Of a stretch of DNA of 64,000 nt, positions 50,021 to 58,468 are shown piece after piece. The stretch's first letter is position 1. Every line of letters begins with the position of its first letter. Made by a program: the position numbers and the translations under genes. Origin of the DNA: an uncultured Collinsella sp. (GTDB taxonomy: Bacteria; Actinomycetota; Coriobacteriia; Coriobacteriales; Coriobacteriaceae); assembly GCA_900754075.1 (NCBI GenBank), contig CAAEBN010000044.1:1-64000 (forward strand), read 5' to 3'. Under the pieces are notes generated by a model. That model saw only the letters and a list, made by a program, of their open reading frames with translations, had not been told where the DNA came from and searched no databases.

Positions 50021-51208
50021 ATGTCGAGCCTCACCGGTAAGTCATTGAACCCTGTTATGAATCGCAGGAGCGTTATCGCGAGCGCAGCAGGTCTGGGGGC
50101 GATGTCCATTCTAGCCGGCTGTTCCTCCAACGGCGGCGATAAGGGTTCCGCTTCGGCCGACGGTTCCTTTAAGATCGGCACCATCGGCCCGCTGACCGGC
50201 GCCAACGCGTCCTACGGCAAGTCCGTTACCCAGGGTGTCGAGCTTGGCTGCAAGGATTTCTCGACCAAGGAGCTGCCGCTTGCCAGCAAGGCCGAGGATG
50301 ACCAGGCCGATGGCGAGAAGGCCGTCAACGCCTTCAACACCCTGCTCGACTGGGGCATGCAGGCCCTCGTCGGCCCGACCACCACGGGTGCGTCGGTTGC
50401 CGTTGCCGCCGAGTGCGGTAACGACCCCAAGACGTTCATGATCACCCCGTCCGCGTCCTCCGAGGACGTCACCGACGGCAAGGATTGCGTCTTCCAGGTT
50501 TGCTTTACCGACCCCAACCAGGGTGTCAACGCTGCCAAGTTCCTGGCCCAGAAGTATCCGGACGAGAAGTTCGTGCTGTTCTATAACTCCGGCGACGCCT
50601 ATTCTTCGGGCATCGCAGATTCCTTTAAGGCCCAGGCCGCTGAGTCCAAGCTCGAGATTGTTGACGAGGAGACCTTTAAGGACGACTCCGCCACGAGCTT
50701 TACCAACCAGCTGACCAAGGCCAAGCAGGCCGGCGCCACCATGATCTTTGCGCCGATCTACTACACGCCGGCGTCCGTCCTGCTCAAGAACGCCAAGGAC
50801 ATGGGCTACGACGTCAAGATGATGGGCTGCGACGGCATGGACGGCATCCTGGGCGTTGAGGGCTTCGATACCTCTCTTGCCGAGGGTCTGCTGCTCATGA
50901 CCCCGTTCTCCGCCGACGACGAGAAGAACGCCGACTTCGTCAACGCTTACAAGGATAAGTACGGCGATACTCCCGACCAGTTTGCCGCCGACGCCTACGA
51001 CGGCGTGCACGCGGTGGCCGAGGCCGTCAAGGAGGCCGGTCTTGGTGTCGACGCCGACCCGACCGAGGTCGCCGAGAAGCTGTCCAAGGCTATGCTCAAG
51101 ATTACCGTTGACGGTCTGACCGGCAAGCTCACCTGGAACGATAAGGGCCAGGTCCAGAAGGAGCCCACGGCGTACGTCATCACCGACGGCAAGTACGTAC
51201 AGGCCTAA
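50021..51208 (+). CDS. Branched-chain amino-acid ABC transporter substrate-binding lipoprotein 2
   Basis: A 395-residue paralogue of the preceding binding protein. The N-terminus has NRRSVIAS and the lipobox LAGC (Cys about residue 30). The mature domain starts FKIGTIGPLTGANASYGKS. The long shared blocks, some almost identical in DNA, indicate tandem duplication possibly kept alike by gene conversion; the N-terminal and ligand-cleft regions (e.g. NDPKTFMITPSASSEDV versus ADDMLMVTPSASSLDV) differ, so ligand preference may differ. GAGAGGAG precedes ATG 50021. Confidence 0.9.
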   Translation: MSSLTGKSLNPVMNRRSVIASAAGLGAMSILAGCSSNGGDKGSASADGSFKIGTIGPLTGANASYGKSVTQGVELGCKDFSTKELPLASKAEDDQADGEKAVNAFNTLLDWGMQALVGPTTTGASVAVAAECGNDPKTFMITPSASSEDVTDGKDCVFQVCFTDPNQGVNAAKFLAQKYPDEKFVLFYNSGDAYSSGIADSFKAQAAESKLEIVDEETFKDDSATSFTNQLTKAKQAGATMIFAPIYYTPASVLLKNAKDMGYDVKMMGCDGMDGILGVEGFDTSLAEGLLLMTPFSADDEKNADFVNAYKDKYGDTPDQFAADAYDGVHAVAEAVKEAGLGVDADPTEVAEKLSKAMLKITVDGLTGKLTWNDKGQVQKEPTAYVITDGKYVQA

Positions 51209-51280
51209 TTGGCCGCCTTACATAGAGCGGTTTTGATCCCAAGCAGGGGAGGTTTTGGCCTTCCCTGCTTGCTTGGTATC

Positions 51281-51302
51281 TAGGGACAGTGTAACGTCCC
51301 TG
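51281..51302. repeat. Short palindrome upstream of livH
   Basis: AGGGAC and GTCCCT flank AGTGTAAC. It lies between the second binding-protein gene and livH, and could be a weak terminator/attenuator or operator. GTCCCTGTTTC resembles the half-motif of the array at 45722. Confidence 0.3.
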
Positions 51303-51347
51303 TTTCATACATTAACTGGAAACCTATTCGAAAGGGGGATGTGGAAC

Positions 51348-52229
51348 ATGACGGTCTTTATCCAATACCTGGTCAACGGCCTGTCCATGGGCAGCGTCTA
51401 CGCCATCATCGCGTTGGGCTACACCATGGTCTACGGTATCGCCAAGATGCTCAACTTCGCTCACGGCGATGTCATCATGGTCGGTGCCTATGTCTCGTTC
51501 TGCGCCACGTCGTATCTCGGCCTCCCGGGCTGGGCATCTGTAGTTCTCTCTTGTGTGGTCTGTACCGTTCTCGGTGTTCTCATTGAGGGTCTGGCCTATA
51601 AGCCGCTGCGCCAAGCAGGCCCGCTGGCCGTTCTGATCACGGCCATCGGCGTGTCTTACTTCCTGCAGAACGCCGCGCAGCTTCTGTGGGGCGCCACGCC
51701 CAAGAACTTCACTTCGCTCGTCACCTTCCCGGTGCCGGAGTTCTTGGCCAAGTTTAACGTAAGCGCCGTCTCGCTCGTCACCATCGTCGCCTGCCTGGTT
51801 ATCATGGCCGGCCTGATGTTCTTTACAGGTAAGACCAAGATGGGCAAGGCCATGCGCGCTGTGTCCGAGGACAAGGCCGCCGCTCAGCTCATGGGCATCA
51901 ACGTCAACCGCACCATCTCGATGACGTTCGCCATCGGCTCCGCCCTTGCCGCCATCGCCGGCGTGCTCCTGTGCTCCTACTCGCCGGTGTTGCAGCCCAC
52001 CACGGGCGCCATGCCTGGCATCAAGGCCTTCGACGCTGCCGTTTTCGGTGGCATCGGTTCCATCCCCGGTGCCTTTGTCGGTGGTATTCTCATCGGCATC
52101 ATCGAGGCGATGGCGCAGGCTTACATTTCCACGAGCCTTGCCAACTCCATCGTCTTTGGTGTTTTGATCATCGTCCTGCTCGTCAAGCCTGCCGGCCTCT
52201 TGGGCAAGTACGTCCCCGAGAAGGTGTAG
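51348..52229 (+). CDS. livH: Branched-chain amino-acid ABC transporter permease LivH
   Basis: A 293-residue permease. LVNGLSMGSVYAIIALGYTMVYGI, MLNFAHGDVIMVGAY and the cytoplasmic coupling segment (MRAVSEDKAAAQLMGI) are family hallmarks, with about eight membrane helices. AAAGGGGG lies 9 nt before ATG 51348. livM follows directly after the stop codon, so the two permeases are co-translated and should form the heterodimeric channel. Confidence 0.95.
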   Translation: MTVFIQYLVNGLSMGSVYAIIALGYTMVYGIAKMLNFAHGDVIMVGAYVSFCATSYLGLPGWASVVLSCVVCTVLGVLIEGLAYKPLRQAGPLAVLITAIGVSYFLQNAAQLLWGATPKNFTSLVTFPVPEFLAKFNVSAVSLVTIVACLVIMAGLMFFTGKTKMGKAMRAVSEDKAAAQLMGINVNRTISMTFAIGSALAAIAGVLLCSYSPVLQPTTGAMPGIKAFDAAVFGGIGSIPGAFVGGILIGIIEAMAQAYISTSLANSIVFGVLIIVLLVKPAGLLGKYVPEKV

Positions 52230-53318
52230 GTGAGCGTTATGAAGTTTCTTAAAGACAAGCAGACGCGTCACGACTTTGTCACGTACGCCATGTGCGTTGT
52301 GGCGTTCGCCATCGTGTTCTTTATGCAGTCCAACCACATGATCCCGCGCATGATCGCCGGTCAGCTGGTTCCCATCACGGCCTATATCGTCATGGCCATC
52401 TCCCTTAACCTCGTCGTCGGCATCGCAGGCGACTTGTCGCTGGGCCACGCGGGCTTTATGAGCGTCGGTGCCTATACGGGCATCGTCACTGCCGTCGCGC
52501 TGGAGAGCACCGTTCCGTCCGATCCGATGCGTCTGATCATCAGCATTGTGGTCGGCGCTATCGCCGCTGCCATCTTGGGCTTCTTGATCGGTATCCCGGT
52601 CCTGCGCCTGAGCGGCGACTATCTGGCCATCGTGACCCTGGCTTTTGGCGAGATCATCAAAGAGGTCGTCACCTGCCTCATTGTGGGCGTCGATTCCCGC
52701 GGCCTGCATGTGATCTTTAACATCACGGGTAACTCTACGATCGACGACTTGCACCTGCTCGAGGACGGCACCGCCATCATCAAGGGCGCGCAGGGCGCAT
52801 CGGGCGTGTCGACCTATTCGACCTTCCTTGCCGGCGCAATCCTGGTTATGGTCGCGCTCGTGATTGTGCTCAACCTGGTTCGCAGCCGTACCGGCCGTGC
52901 CATTATTGCCGTGCGCGACAACAAGATCGCTGCCGAGTCTGTGGGCATCTCCGTCACCCAGTACCGCATGATTGCCTTCGTGGTTTCCGCTGCCCTCGCC
53001 GGTGCTGCCGGAGCCCTGTTCGGCGGTAACTTCTCGCAGCTTTCCGCCACTAAGTTCGACTTCAATACGTCCATCCTCATTCTGGTGTTCGTGGTCCTGG
53101 GCGGCCTGGGCAACATGCGCGGCTCCGTTATCGCCGCGGCGCTGCTCACGGTGCTCCCCGAGCTGCTCCGTCAGTTCTCGGACTACCGCATGCTCATCTA
53201 CGCCATCGTGTTGATTCTGGTCATGGTCTTTACTAACAACCCACAGCTCAAGGCGTTCTTCGCACGCATTAAGGACCGCTTTGCTTCCAAGAAGGAGGTG
53301 GCAGCCGATGCCCAGTAA
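52230..53318 (+). CDS. livM: Branched-chain amino-acid ABC transporter permease LivM
   Basis: A 362-residue permease with about eight to ten membrane helices. Conserved segments: AISLNLVVGIAGDLSLGHAGFMSVGAYTG, RLSGDYLAIVTLAFGEI, GRAIIAVRDNKIAAESVGI (coupling helix) and VVLGGLGNMRGSVIAAALLTVLPELL. Start is GTG 52230 or ATG 52239; the latter has AGGTGA at good spacing. The 3' end overlaps livG by 11 bp. Confidence 0.94.
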   Translation: MSVMKFLKDKQTRHDFVTYAMCVVAFAIVFFMQSNHMIPRMIAGQLVPITAYIVMAISLNLVVGIAGDLSLGHAGFMSVGAYTGIVTAVALESTVPSDPMRLIISIVVGAIAAAILGFLIGIPVLRLSGDYLAIVTLAFGEIIKEVVTCLIVGVDSRGLHVIFNITGNSTIDDLHLLEDGTAIIKGAQGASGVSTYSTFLAGAILVMVALVIVLNLVRSRTGRAIIAVRDNKIAAESVGISVTQYRMIAFVVSAALAGAAGALFGGNFSQLSATKFDFNTSILILVFVVLGGLGNMRGSVIAAALLTVLPELLRQFSDYRMLIYAIVLILVMVFTNNPQLKAFFARIKDRFASKKEVAADAQ

Positions 53319-54168
53319 GTTTGAGTTCAACAAGGGCAAGATGGTCCCGTATCCTTCTGGCGCCATCGTTCCCGACCGCGACCTGGGCCAGCGCCCGGCG
53401 CTCGAGTGCATCCACCTGGGCATTGAGTTTGGCGGCCTCAAGGCGGTCGACGACTTTAGCCTGACTATCGGCAAGACCGAGATCGCCGGTCTGATCGGCC
53501 CCAACGGTGCCGGTAAGACCACGGTCTTCAACCTGCTCACCAAGGTGTACCAGCCCACGCACGGCACCATCCTGCTCGACGGTGAGGACACCTCGGGCAA
53601 GTCGGTCTACCAGGTCAACCGCATGGGTATTGCCCGTACCTTCCAGAACATTCGCCTGTTTAACACCATGACGGTGGAGGATAACGTAAAGGTCGGCCTG
53701 CACAACCAGGAGCGCTATTCCGGTTTTGAGGGTGTGCTGCGTCTGCCGACGTACTGGAAGCACGAGAAGGCTGCTCACGAGCGTGCCATGGAGCTGCTCT
53801 CCATCTTTGATATGGAGCATCTGGCAAACGAGCAGGCCGGATCGCTGCCTTATGGCGCCCAGCGTCGTCTGGAGATTGTCCGCGCGCTTGCGACCAACCC
53901 CAAGCTGTTGCTGCTCGACGAGCCTGCCGCCGGCATGAACCCGTCCGAGACCGCGGAGCTCATGGAGAACATCGTCAAGATTCGCGACACCTTCGGTATC
54001 GCCATCATGCTTATCGAGCACGACATGTCGCTCGTCATGAACATCTGCGAGGGCATCTGCGTGCTCAACTTTGGTAAGGTCATCGCCAAGGGCACGGCCG
54101 AGGAGATCCAGAACAACGACGCTGTTATCGAGGCGTATCTGGGCAAGCAGGATAAGGGGGAGAACTAA
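53308..54168 (+). CDS. livG: Branched-chain amino-acid ABC transporter ATPase LivG
   Basis: A 286-residue ABC ATPase. Walker A GPNGAGKTT, Q-loop FQNIRLF, signature LPYGAQRRLEI (a variant of LSGGQ), Walker B LLLLDEPAAGMNP and the H-loop IEHDMS are visible. The ATG at 53308 has GAAGGAGG upstream and overlaps the livM stop codon. It is the first of two ATPases of the transporter. Confidence 0.95.
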   Translation: MPSKFEFNKGKMVPYPSGAIVPDRDLGQRPALECIHLGIEFGGLKAVDDFSLTIGKTEIAGLIGPNGAGKTTVFNLLTKVYQPTHGTILLDGEDTSGKSVYQVNRMGIARTFQNIRLFNTMTVEDNVKVGLHNQERYSGFEGVLRLPTYWKHEKAAHERAMELLSIFDMEHLANEQAGSLPYGAQRRLEIVRALATNPKLLLLDEPAAGMNPSETAELMENIVKIRDTFGIAIMLIEHDMSLVMNICEGICVLNFGKVIAKGTAEEIQNNDAVIEAYLGKQDKGEN

Positions 54169-54882
54169 ATGGCAGAGCCGATGCTTTCCGTCTACAACAT
54201 CAACGTCTGGTACGGCGCCATCCACGCCATCAAGGACATCTCCTTTAACGTCAACGAGGGCGAGATCGTGGCTCTGATCGGTGCGAACGGTGCCGGCAAG
54301 TCCACAACGCTCAAGACCGTTTCGGGCCTGCTGCGTTCCAAGACCGGCTCCATCAAATTTATGGGCGAGGACATTACCCATACGCCTGCCGACAAGCTGG
54401 TTGGTAAGGGCCTGGCCCAGGTGCCCGAGGGCCGTCGCGCCTTTCTGCAGATGACGGTCGAGGAGAACCTGGAGATGGGCGCCTATACACAGCCCAAGTC
54501 CACGGTGGCTCCGGGCCTGGAGCGCGTCTACGAGCAGTTCCCGCGCCTGAAGGAACGCCGTCGCCAGGTCGCCGGCACCCTTTCGGGCGGCGAGCAGCAG
54601 ATGCTCGTTATGGGTCGCGCCCTTATGAGTAACCCCAAGCTGCTCATGCTCGACGAGCCTTCCATGGGCTTGGCGCCGATTCTGATTGAGCAGATCTTCC
54701 AGATTGTCGAGGACCTGCACAAGGCCGGCACCACGGTGCTTCTGGTCGAGCAAAACGCACAGATGGCGCTCTCGATCGCCACGCGCGGCTACGTGCTCGA
54801 GACCGGCAAGATCACCATGACCGGCACGGGCCAAGAGCTCCTGCACGACGACAACGTCCGCAAAGCATATCTCGGAGGCTAA
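54169..54882 (+). CDS. livF: Branched-chain amino-acid ABC transporter ATPase LivF
   Basis: A 237-residue ABC ATPase. Walker A GANGAGKST, VPEGRRAFLQMTVEENL (LivF hallmark), signature LSGGEQQML, Walker B LLMLDEPSMGLAP and H-loop VEQNAQ are all present. It starts directly at the end of livG. The operon ends at the terminator at 54893. Confidence 0.95.
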   Translation: MAEPMLSVYNINVWYGAIHAIKDISFNVNEGEIVALIGANGAGKSTTLKTVSGLLRSKTGSIKFMGEDITHTPADKLVGKGLAQVPEGRRAFLQMTVEENLEMGAYTQPKSTVAPGLERVYEQFPRLKERRRQVAGTLSGGEQQMLVMGRALMSNPKLLMLDEPSMGLAPILIEQIFQIVEDLHKAGTTVLLVEQNAQMALSIATRGYVLETGKITMTGTGQELLHDDNVRKAYLGG

Positions 54883-54892
54883 CCCATCCAAC

Positions 54893-54932
54893 AAAAGGGG
54901 CGCTGACTATCCCGGTCAGCGCCCCTTTTTTG
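54893..54932 (+). terminator. Terminator of the liv operon
   Basis: GGGGCGCTGAC (from about 54897) pairs with GTCAGCGCCCC across a TATCCCG loop, followed by six T residues. It lies 10 bp after the livF stop codon. Confidence 0.85.
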
Positions 54933-54953
54933 GTGCAAGCGGACAGGTTGGAC

Positions 54954-55026
54954 AGCTAATTTGGGACGGGGCTATTTTGACTACTTTGCATGCAAGTAGT
55001 CAAAATAGCCCCGTCCCAAATTAGCT
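54954..55026. repeat. Perfect 33-bp inverted repeat with 7-nt loop
   Basis: The arms 54954-54986 and 54994-55026 are exact reverse complements and enclose TGCATGC. Each arm contains GGGACGGGGCTATTTTG. No protein frame or transposase is present. It lies between the liv terminator and the 3' end of the propeller-protein gene. Confidence 0.9.
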
Positions 55027-55040
55027 ACCCTTACACCAAG

Positions 55041-55080
55041 CCAAGGCCCCGTTCTGGAGTGTTTCGGAACGGGGCCTTGG
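55041..55080. repeat. 14-bp stem hairpin between convergent genes
   Basis: CCAAGGCCCCGTTC (55041-55054) pairs exactly with 55067-55080 across a 12-nt loop. There is no clear T-run on the minus strand, so termination for the gene at 55108 is possible but not typical. Confidence 0.6.
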
Positions 55081-55107
55081 TGGTTGGGGTCTATTGGGTT
55101 TTGTTCG

Positions 55108-56703
55108 TTAGTCTACCTTTTGTCCGCATGTTGGGCAGAACTGGGCTTCGGGCACGAGCGGGGTCCCGCAGTGACGGCAGAAGCGGGCAGGCTCGGTCGG
55201 GGCTGCTGGTGCCGTCGGCATCGCAGGTGCTGCGGGTGGAACGACGTTCTGCTGGGCGTGCTTCTGACGACGACGCTGCTTGCGCTGAGGCTTGGGCACT
55301 GCGGCTGTCGCACCGTCCGCGGCCTTCGTGCGCTTCTTGCGGATGCAAAGGACAACAATCGTGCCACCGATGATGAGGATGATCGCCACGCCACCGCCAA
55401 TAACAAACGGCAGGTGAGTCTGGATAAAGTAGAGAACATCCTCAGGCAGCGAATGGGGGATATTGGACTTGTAGATGTTTACGTGAAGCGTTGATGAGTC
55501 GTCTTCATCGTAATAATCAGTCCAAATCTCGCGATCGCCATTCATGAAATAAGGGCTGCACCAATGAGAATCGAACTCGTTCTTGGCCCCGGTTTTTGCA
55601 TCGACTAGGCATGCCGAAGACTTGTTATCGTTTGAGTACGTCCCAAGCATGATTCCGCCATCATGCGAGATATCGCCGAGATATCCATCGCCGAAGGGAA
55701 AAGCAATCGAGCTGATGATCTCGCCGCCATTTAAATCATAAATACTAAGATTCGCATCCTCTTCCTTTAAGTCGTAATAGCCATCATCCTCTTCAAAAAG
55801 ATCGTTTGATCCCTTCTTTGTATAGAGGGCATAAAACTCCGCTGAAGGATATGAACAACGCCATCCAGGAGCGTGGTCGTCATCGTTGAAAAGAACACTC
55901 ATATTTCCATCGCGGTCCGCTTTTATTAATGCGGTTTCGCTCTGAAGATAAATACCATCCGAATTCAAGCTGGACCTAACATAGTCAATCTCTGAAGATC
56001 TATCGTCTGTCTTCACACTGGCAGTCTTTAATTCGGTTGACCCCGTGTCGCAATTGAAAACCCTAAGCGCGACAACGCCGTCTTTGGTATTGTCCTGAAG
56101 GGCATATAGGCGGCTCATATCTTTTGAGTAGTAGTACGAAGAGTCATCTTTATTTGATTGATATGTCTGAAGCAGCTTGTCGGATTTAAGGTCATAGATA
56201 TCGACCTTTTTGGGCTCGTATTCATAGTCATAGTGTTCCACGGCTGCTCTTTTACCGTCATCGGAGACGGCTACTTCGCTGTAGGCATATTTGGCCGAAG
56301 CGATGGGGTGCACTGTTTGGGCCTGGTTGTCTGGAGAGAATACGACCAAATTGTTGCCGTCTACCCAGTAGAGCTGATCGCTGTGCGTGCGGTATGCGGA
56401 ATCAAGGCTTTTATCTGGGATGGCAACGGGGCTTGTGCTGCCGTCTTTAAAATTGATGAGAGATACGCTTATTAAGTTGTAATCATCATCGTAATCGTAC
56501 AGATAGCCGAACTTTGCATTGCCGCTCGTGACTGTATACGAGTATTCGCTGCTGGTTTTAAAGCTATACGACTTCTCAAGCTCAGGCGTTGGTACGCTGC
56601 CGCCGGCTAGTGCTGCGGGAGGGGCTGCGAGCGGAGACAGGGCCGCGATCAGGCCGATGGCGACTGCTGCGATCCTTCCGCTCTTTTGGATGCTCTTAAA
56701 CAT
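55108..56703 (-). CDS. Membrane protein with extracytoplasmic propeller-like domain and cytoplasmic zinc ribbon
   Basis: A 531-residue protein. A signal sequence (about 1-33, ending ...PAALAGG) precedes an Asp/Tyr/Ser-rich domain (35-430) built of repeated strand pairs such as VAVSDDGKRAAV, DMSRLYALQD and DISHDGGIMLGTYSND, typical of beta-propellers. One membrane segment (about 435-460) and a Lys/Arg/Pro/Ala-rich cytoplasmic stretch follow, ending in a double zinc knuckle (CRHCG...CPTCG). The middle of the gene is clearly less GC-rich than its surroundings, suggesting transfer. AAAGGAT precedes the ATG. Partner and ligand unknown. Confidence 0.7.
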   Translation of the reverse strand: MFKSIQKSGRIAAVAIGLIAALSPLAAPPAALAGGSVPTPELEKSYSFKTSSEYSYTVTSGNAKFGYLYDYDDDYNLISVSLINFKDGSTSPVAIPDKSLDSAYRTHSDQLYWVDGNNLVVFSPDNQAQTVHPIASAKYAYSEVAVSDDGKRAAVEHYDYEYEPKKVDIYDLKSDKLLQTYQSNKDDSSYYYSKDMSRLYALQDNTKDGVVALRVFNCDTGSTELKTASVKTDDRSSEIDYVRSSLNSDGIYLQSETALIKADRDGNMSVLFNDDDHAPGWRCSYPSAEFYALYTKKGSNDLFEEDDGYYDLKEEDANLSIYDLNGGEIISSIAFPFGDGYLGDISHDGGIMLGTYSNDNKSSACLVDAKTGAKNEFDSHWCSPYFMNGDREIWTDYYDEDDSSTLHVNIYKSNIPHSLPEDVLYFIQTHLPFVIGGGVAIILIIGGTIVVLCIRKKRTKAADGATAAVPKPQRKQRRRQKHAQQNVVPPAAPAMPTAPAAPTEPARFCRHCGTPLVPEAQFCPTCGQKVD

Positions 56704-56959
56704 GGCAATCCTTTCCTCTGGATACGAATGACGATACTGCCATGGTTAATCGGGATTCGAAAATCTTGTTGCGCAACATTCACCATTGGCAACATTTTTC
56801 GGCCAGCTGTGCCGTCCCCAAGAGATCATTCTGAGTTGCGGTGAAATAGGGACTAAATGGGGGCTCTAGACGCCAAAACAGTCTCTATTCCACCGCAACT
56901 TCATGGGGATGTGTGACAATGCCCGTCGGAAAACATCTGCTGTCTTTGGGGGCCTATCT
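56704..56959. other. Divergent intergenic region with a 20-bp stem hairpin
   Basis: GTTGCGGTGAAATAGGGACT (56835-56854) pairs with 56880-56899 with one mismatch and one G-U pair, enclosing a 25-nt loop. The rest holds no gene. Promoters for the propeller-protein gene and cutC are expected but not clear. The hairpin ends 60 bp before the cutC start codon. Confidence 0.6.
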
Positions 56960-57637
56960 ATGCTGTACGAGTTTTGTGCCGAGAACTTTGAGCGAGTGCC
57001 GGCGGCCATCGAGGCCGGTACGAGGCGCATTGAGCTGTGTGACAACCTCGCCGTCGGTGGCACCACGCCTTCCGCCGGCGTTATCAGCGCTACAGTCAGC
57101 TACGCTCACGAGCATGACGCGCGAGTGATGTGCATGATTCGTCCGCGTGGCGGCGACTTTCATTACAACCAGGACGAGCTGCGCATGATGGAGATGGACC
57201 TGGGCCTTGCCGTGAGCGCCGGCGTCGATGGCCTGGTCTTTGGCTGCTGCAAGCCCTGTGCCGGCGGCTGGGCGCTCGACACGCTCACCCTCGGCGCCCT
57301 CGTTATGGCTACGGGCTGCGCGACCGAGGAGTGCAAGCGCGAGTCCCTTGACATCACCTTCCACATGGCATTTGACCAGCTCTCGCCCGAGGCTCAGCTC
57401 GATGCGATTGATACACTTGCCGACTGCGGCGTTACGCGCATCCTCACGCATGGCGGTGCTGCCGGTACGCCGATCGAGGATAATTTCAATCACCTGGCTC
57501 GTTTAATCGAGTATGCGGGCGATCGCTTGACCATCCTTTCCGGAGGCGGCATTACCACGGCAAATCGCGACGCGGTCGCGGCGGCGCTAGGCGTCTCCGA
57601 GCTCCATGGCACCAAAATCGTGCCGCTGGAGGTGTAG
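56960..57637 (+). CDS. cutC: CutC family protein (copper homeostasis protein CutC)
   Basis: A 225-residue TIM-barrel-like protein. The family start YEFCAENFERVPAAIEAGTRRIELCDNLAVGGTTPS is complete, followed by CMIRPRGGDFHY, DGLVFGC, ITFHMAFDQ, RILTHGGA and LSGGGIT. Historically linked to copper tolerance, but its true reaction is uncertain. GGGGG precedes ATG 56960 but at a wide spacing. It is followed after 3 bp by a GalT-like gene, so the two are coupled. Confidence 0.9.
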   Translation: MLYEFCAENFERVPAAIEAGTRRIELCDNLAVGGTTPSAGVISATVSYAHEHDARVMCMIRPRGGDFHYNQDELRMMEMDLGLAVSAGVDGLVFGCCKPCAGGWALDTLTLGALVMATGCATEECKRESLDITFHMAFDQLSPEAQLDAIDTLADCGVTRILTHGGAAGTPIEDNFNHLARLIEYAGDRLTILSGGGITTANRDAVAAALGVSELHGTKIVPLEV

Positions 57638-57640
57638 TCC

Positions 57641-58438
57641 GTGGCGCTGGTATTTGACGTTCAACAGGCGAGCGGCAAGCCCGACGATAATCGTCGCCCT
57701 GGCACCGCGTGCCCTTTTTGCGACACGGAGGGGCTCGCCAACATCATCCAGCGCGATGGTGACTGCATCTGGCTCGAGAATAAGTTCAAGACCTTGCGGG
57801 CCACCCGTCAGACCGTATTGATGGAGTCGGCCAATCACGACGCCGACCTGGTGACCTATGAACCGGATGAGCTGCATCATGTGATGAGGTTTGCCCTGGG
57901 CTGTTGGCAGCAGATGATCGATTCTCAACAGTACCGCAGTGTGCTCATGTACAAGAACAAAGGCCCGCTTTCGGGCGGCAGCCTCGTCCATCCGCATATG
58001 CAGATTGTGGGTCTGGAGCGGGAGGACGGTTATGCAGCACTAGCCCCCGCCAACTTCGAAGGCATCGATGTTTGGCGACACGGGAGGGTCGCGGTCAACA
58101 TCTCAACCGAGCCGATTATGGGATTCTTTGAGGTCAACGTCTCGGCTCCACAGGGAATCGCCGCCAGCGACGACGTCCGCGACCAAGCCGAAGCGGACCT
58201 GTTTGCCGATGCGATTCAGGTGGCCCTGCGCTATATCCTGCACGAACACCACGGCGGTCGCGCGGAGTCGTACAACTTGTTCTTCTACCACATGGACGGC
58301 CGGACCATTGCCAAGGCGCTGCCACGTTGGGTGGTGTCGCCCTACTTTGTGGGCTATCGTCTGGCCCAGGTCAATGCCGAGACCACGCTCGATACCGATG
58401 CTGAGCGCCTACGCGCGCATCTGGAAACGCTCGTATAG
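57641..58438 (+). CDS. HIT/GalT-like nucleotidyltransferase (DUF4931)
   Basis: A 265-residue protein resembling the GalT branch of the HIT superfamily. The N-terminus has CPFC, a zinc knuckle, and SGGSLVHPHMQIVG carries the His-x-His-x-Gln catalytic motif. Start GTG 57641 has GGAGGTG inside the end of cutC. This fits the DUF4931 group rather than true galactose-1-phosphate uridylyltransferase, which is longer and has a second histidine motif. The substrate is unknown; coupling with cutC suggests a shared pathway. Confidence 0.75.
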   Translation: MALVFDVQQASGKPDDNRRPGTACPFCDTEGLANIIQRDGDCIWLENKFKTLRATRQTVLMESANHDADLVTYEPDELHHVMRFALGCWQQMIDSQQYRSVLMYKNKGPLSGGSLVHPHMQIVGLEREDGYAALAPANFEGIDVWRHGRVAVNISTEPIMGFFEVNVSAPQGIAASDDVRDQAEADLFADAIQVALRYILHEHHGGRAESYNLFFYHMDGRTIAKALPRWVVSPYFVGYRLAQVNAETTLDTDAERLRAHLETLV

Positions 58439-58468
58439 CAAGGCTAACGCCCGCGCAATGCGGATAGT

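Noticed and set aside
51324..53600. Open frame of 758 codons on the minus strand
   Set aside because: Antisense to livH, livM and the start of livG; composition is His/Asp/Gln-rich shadow coding.
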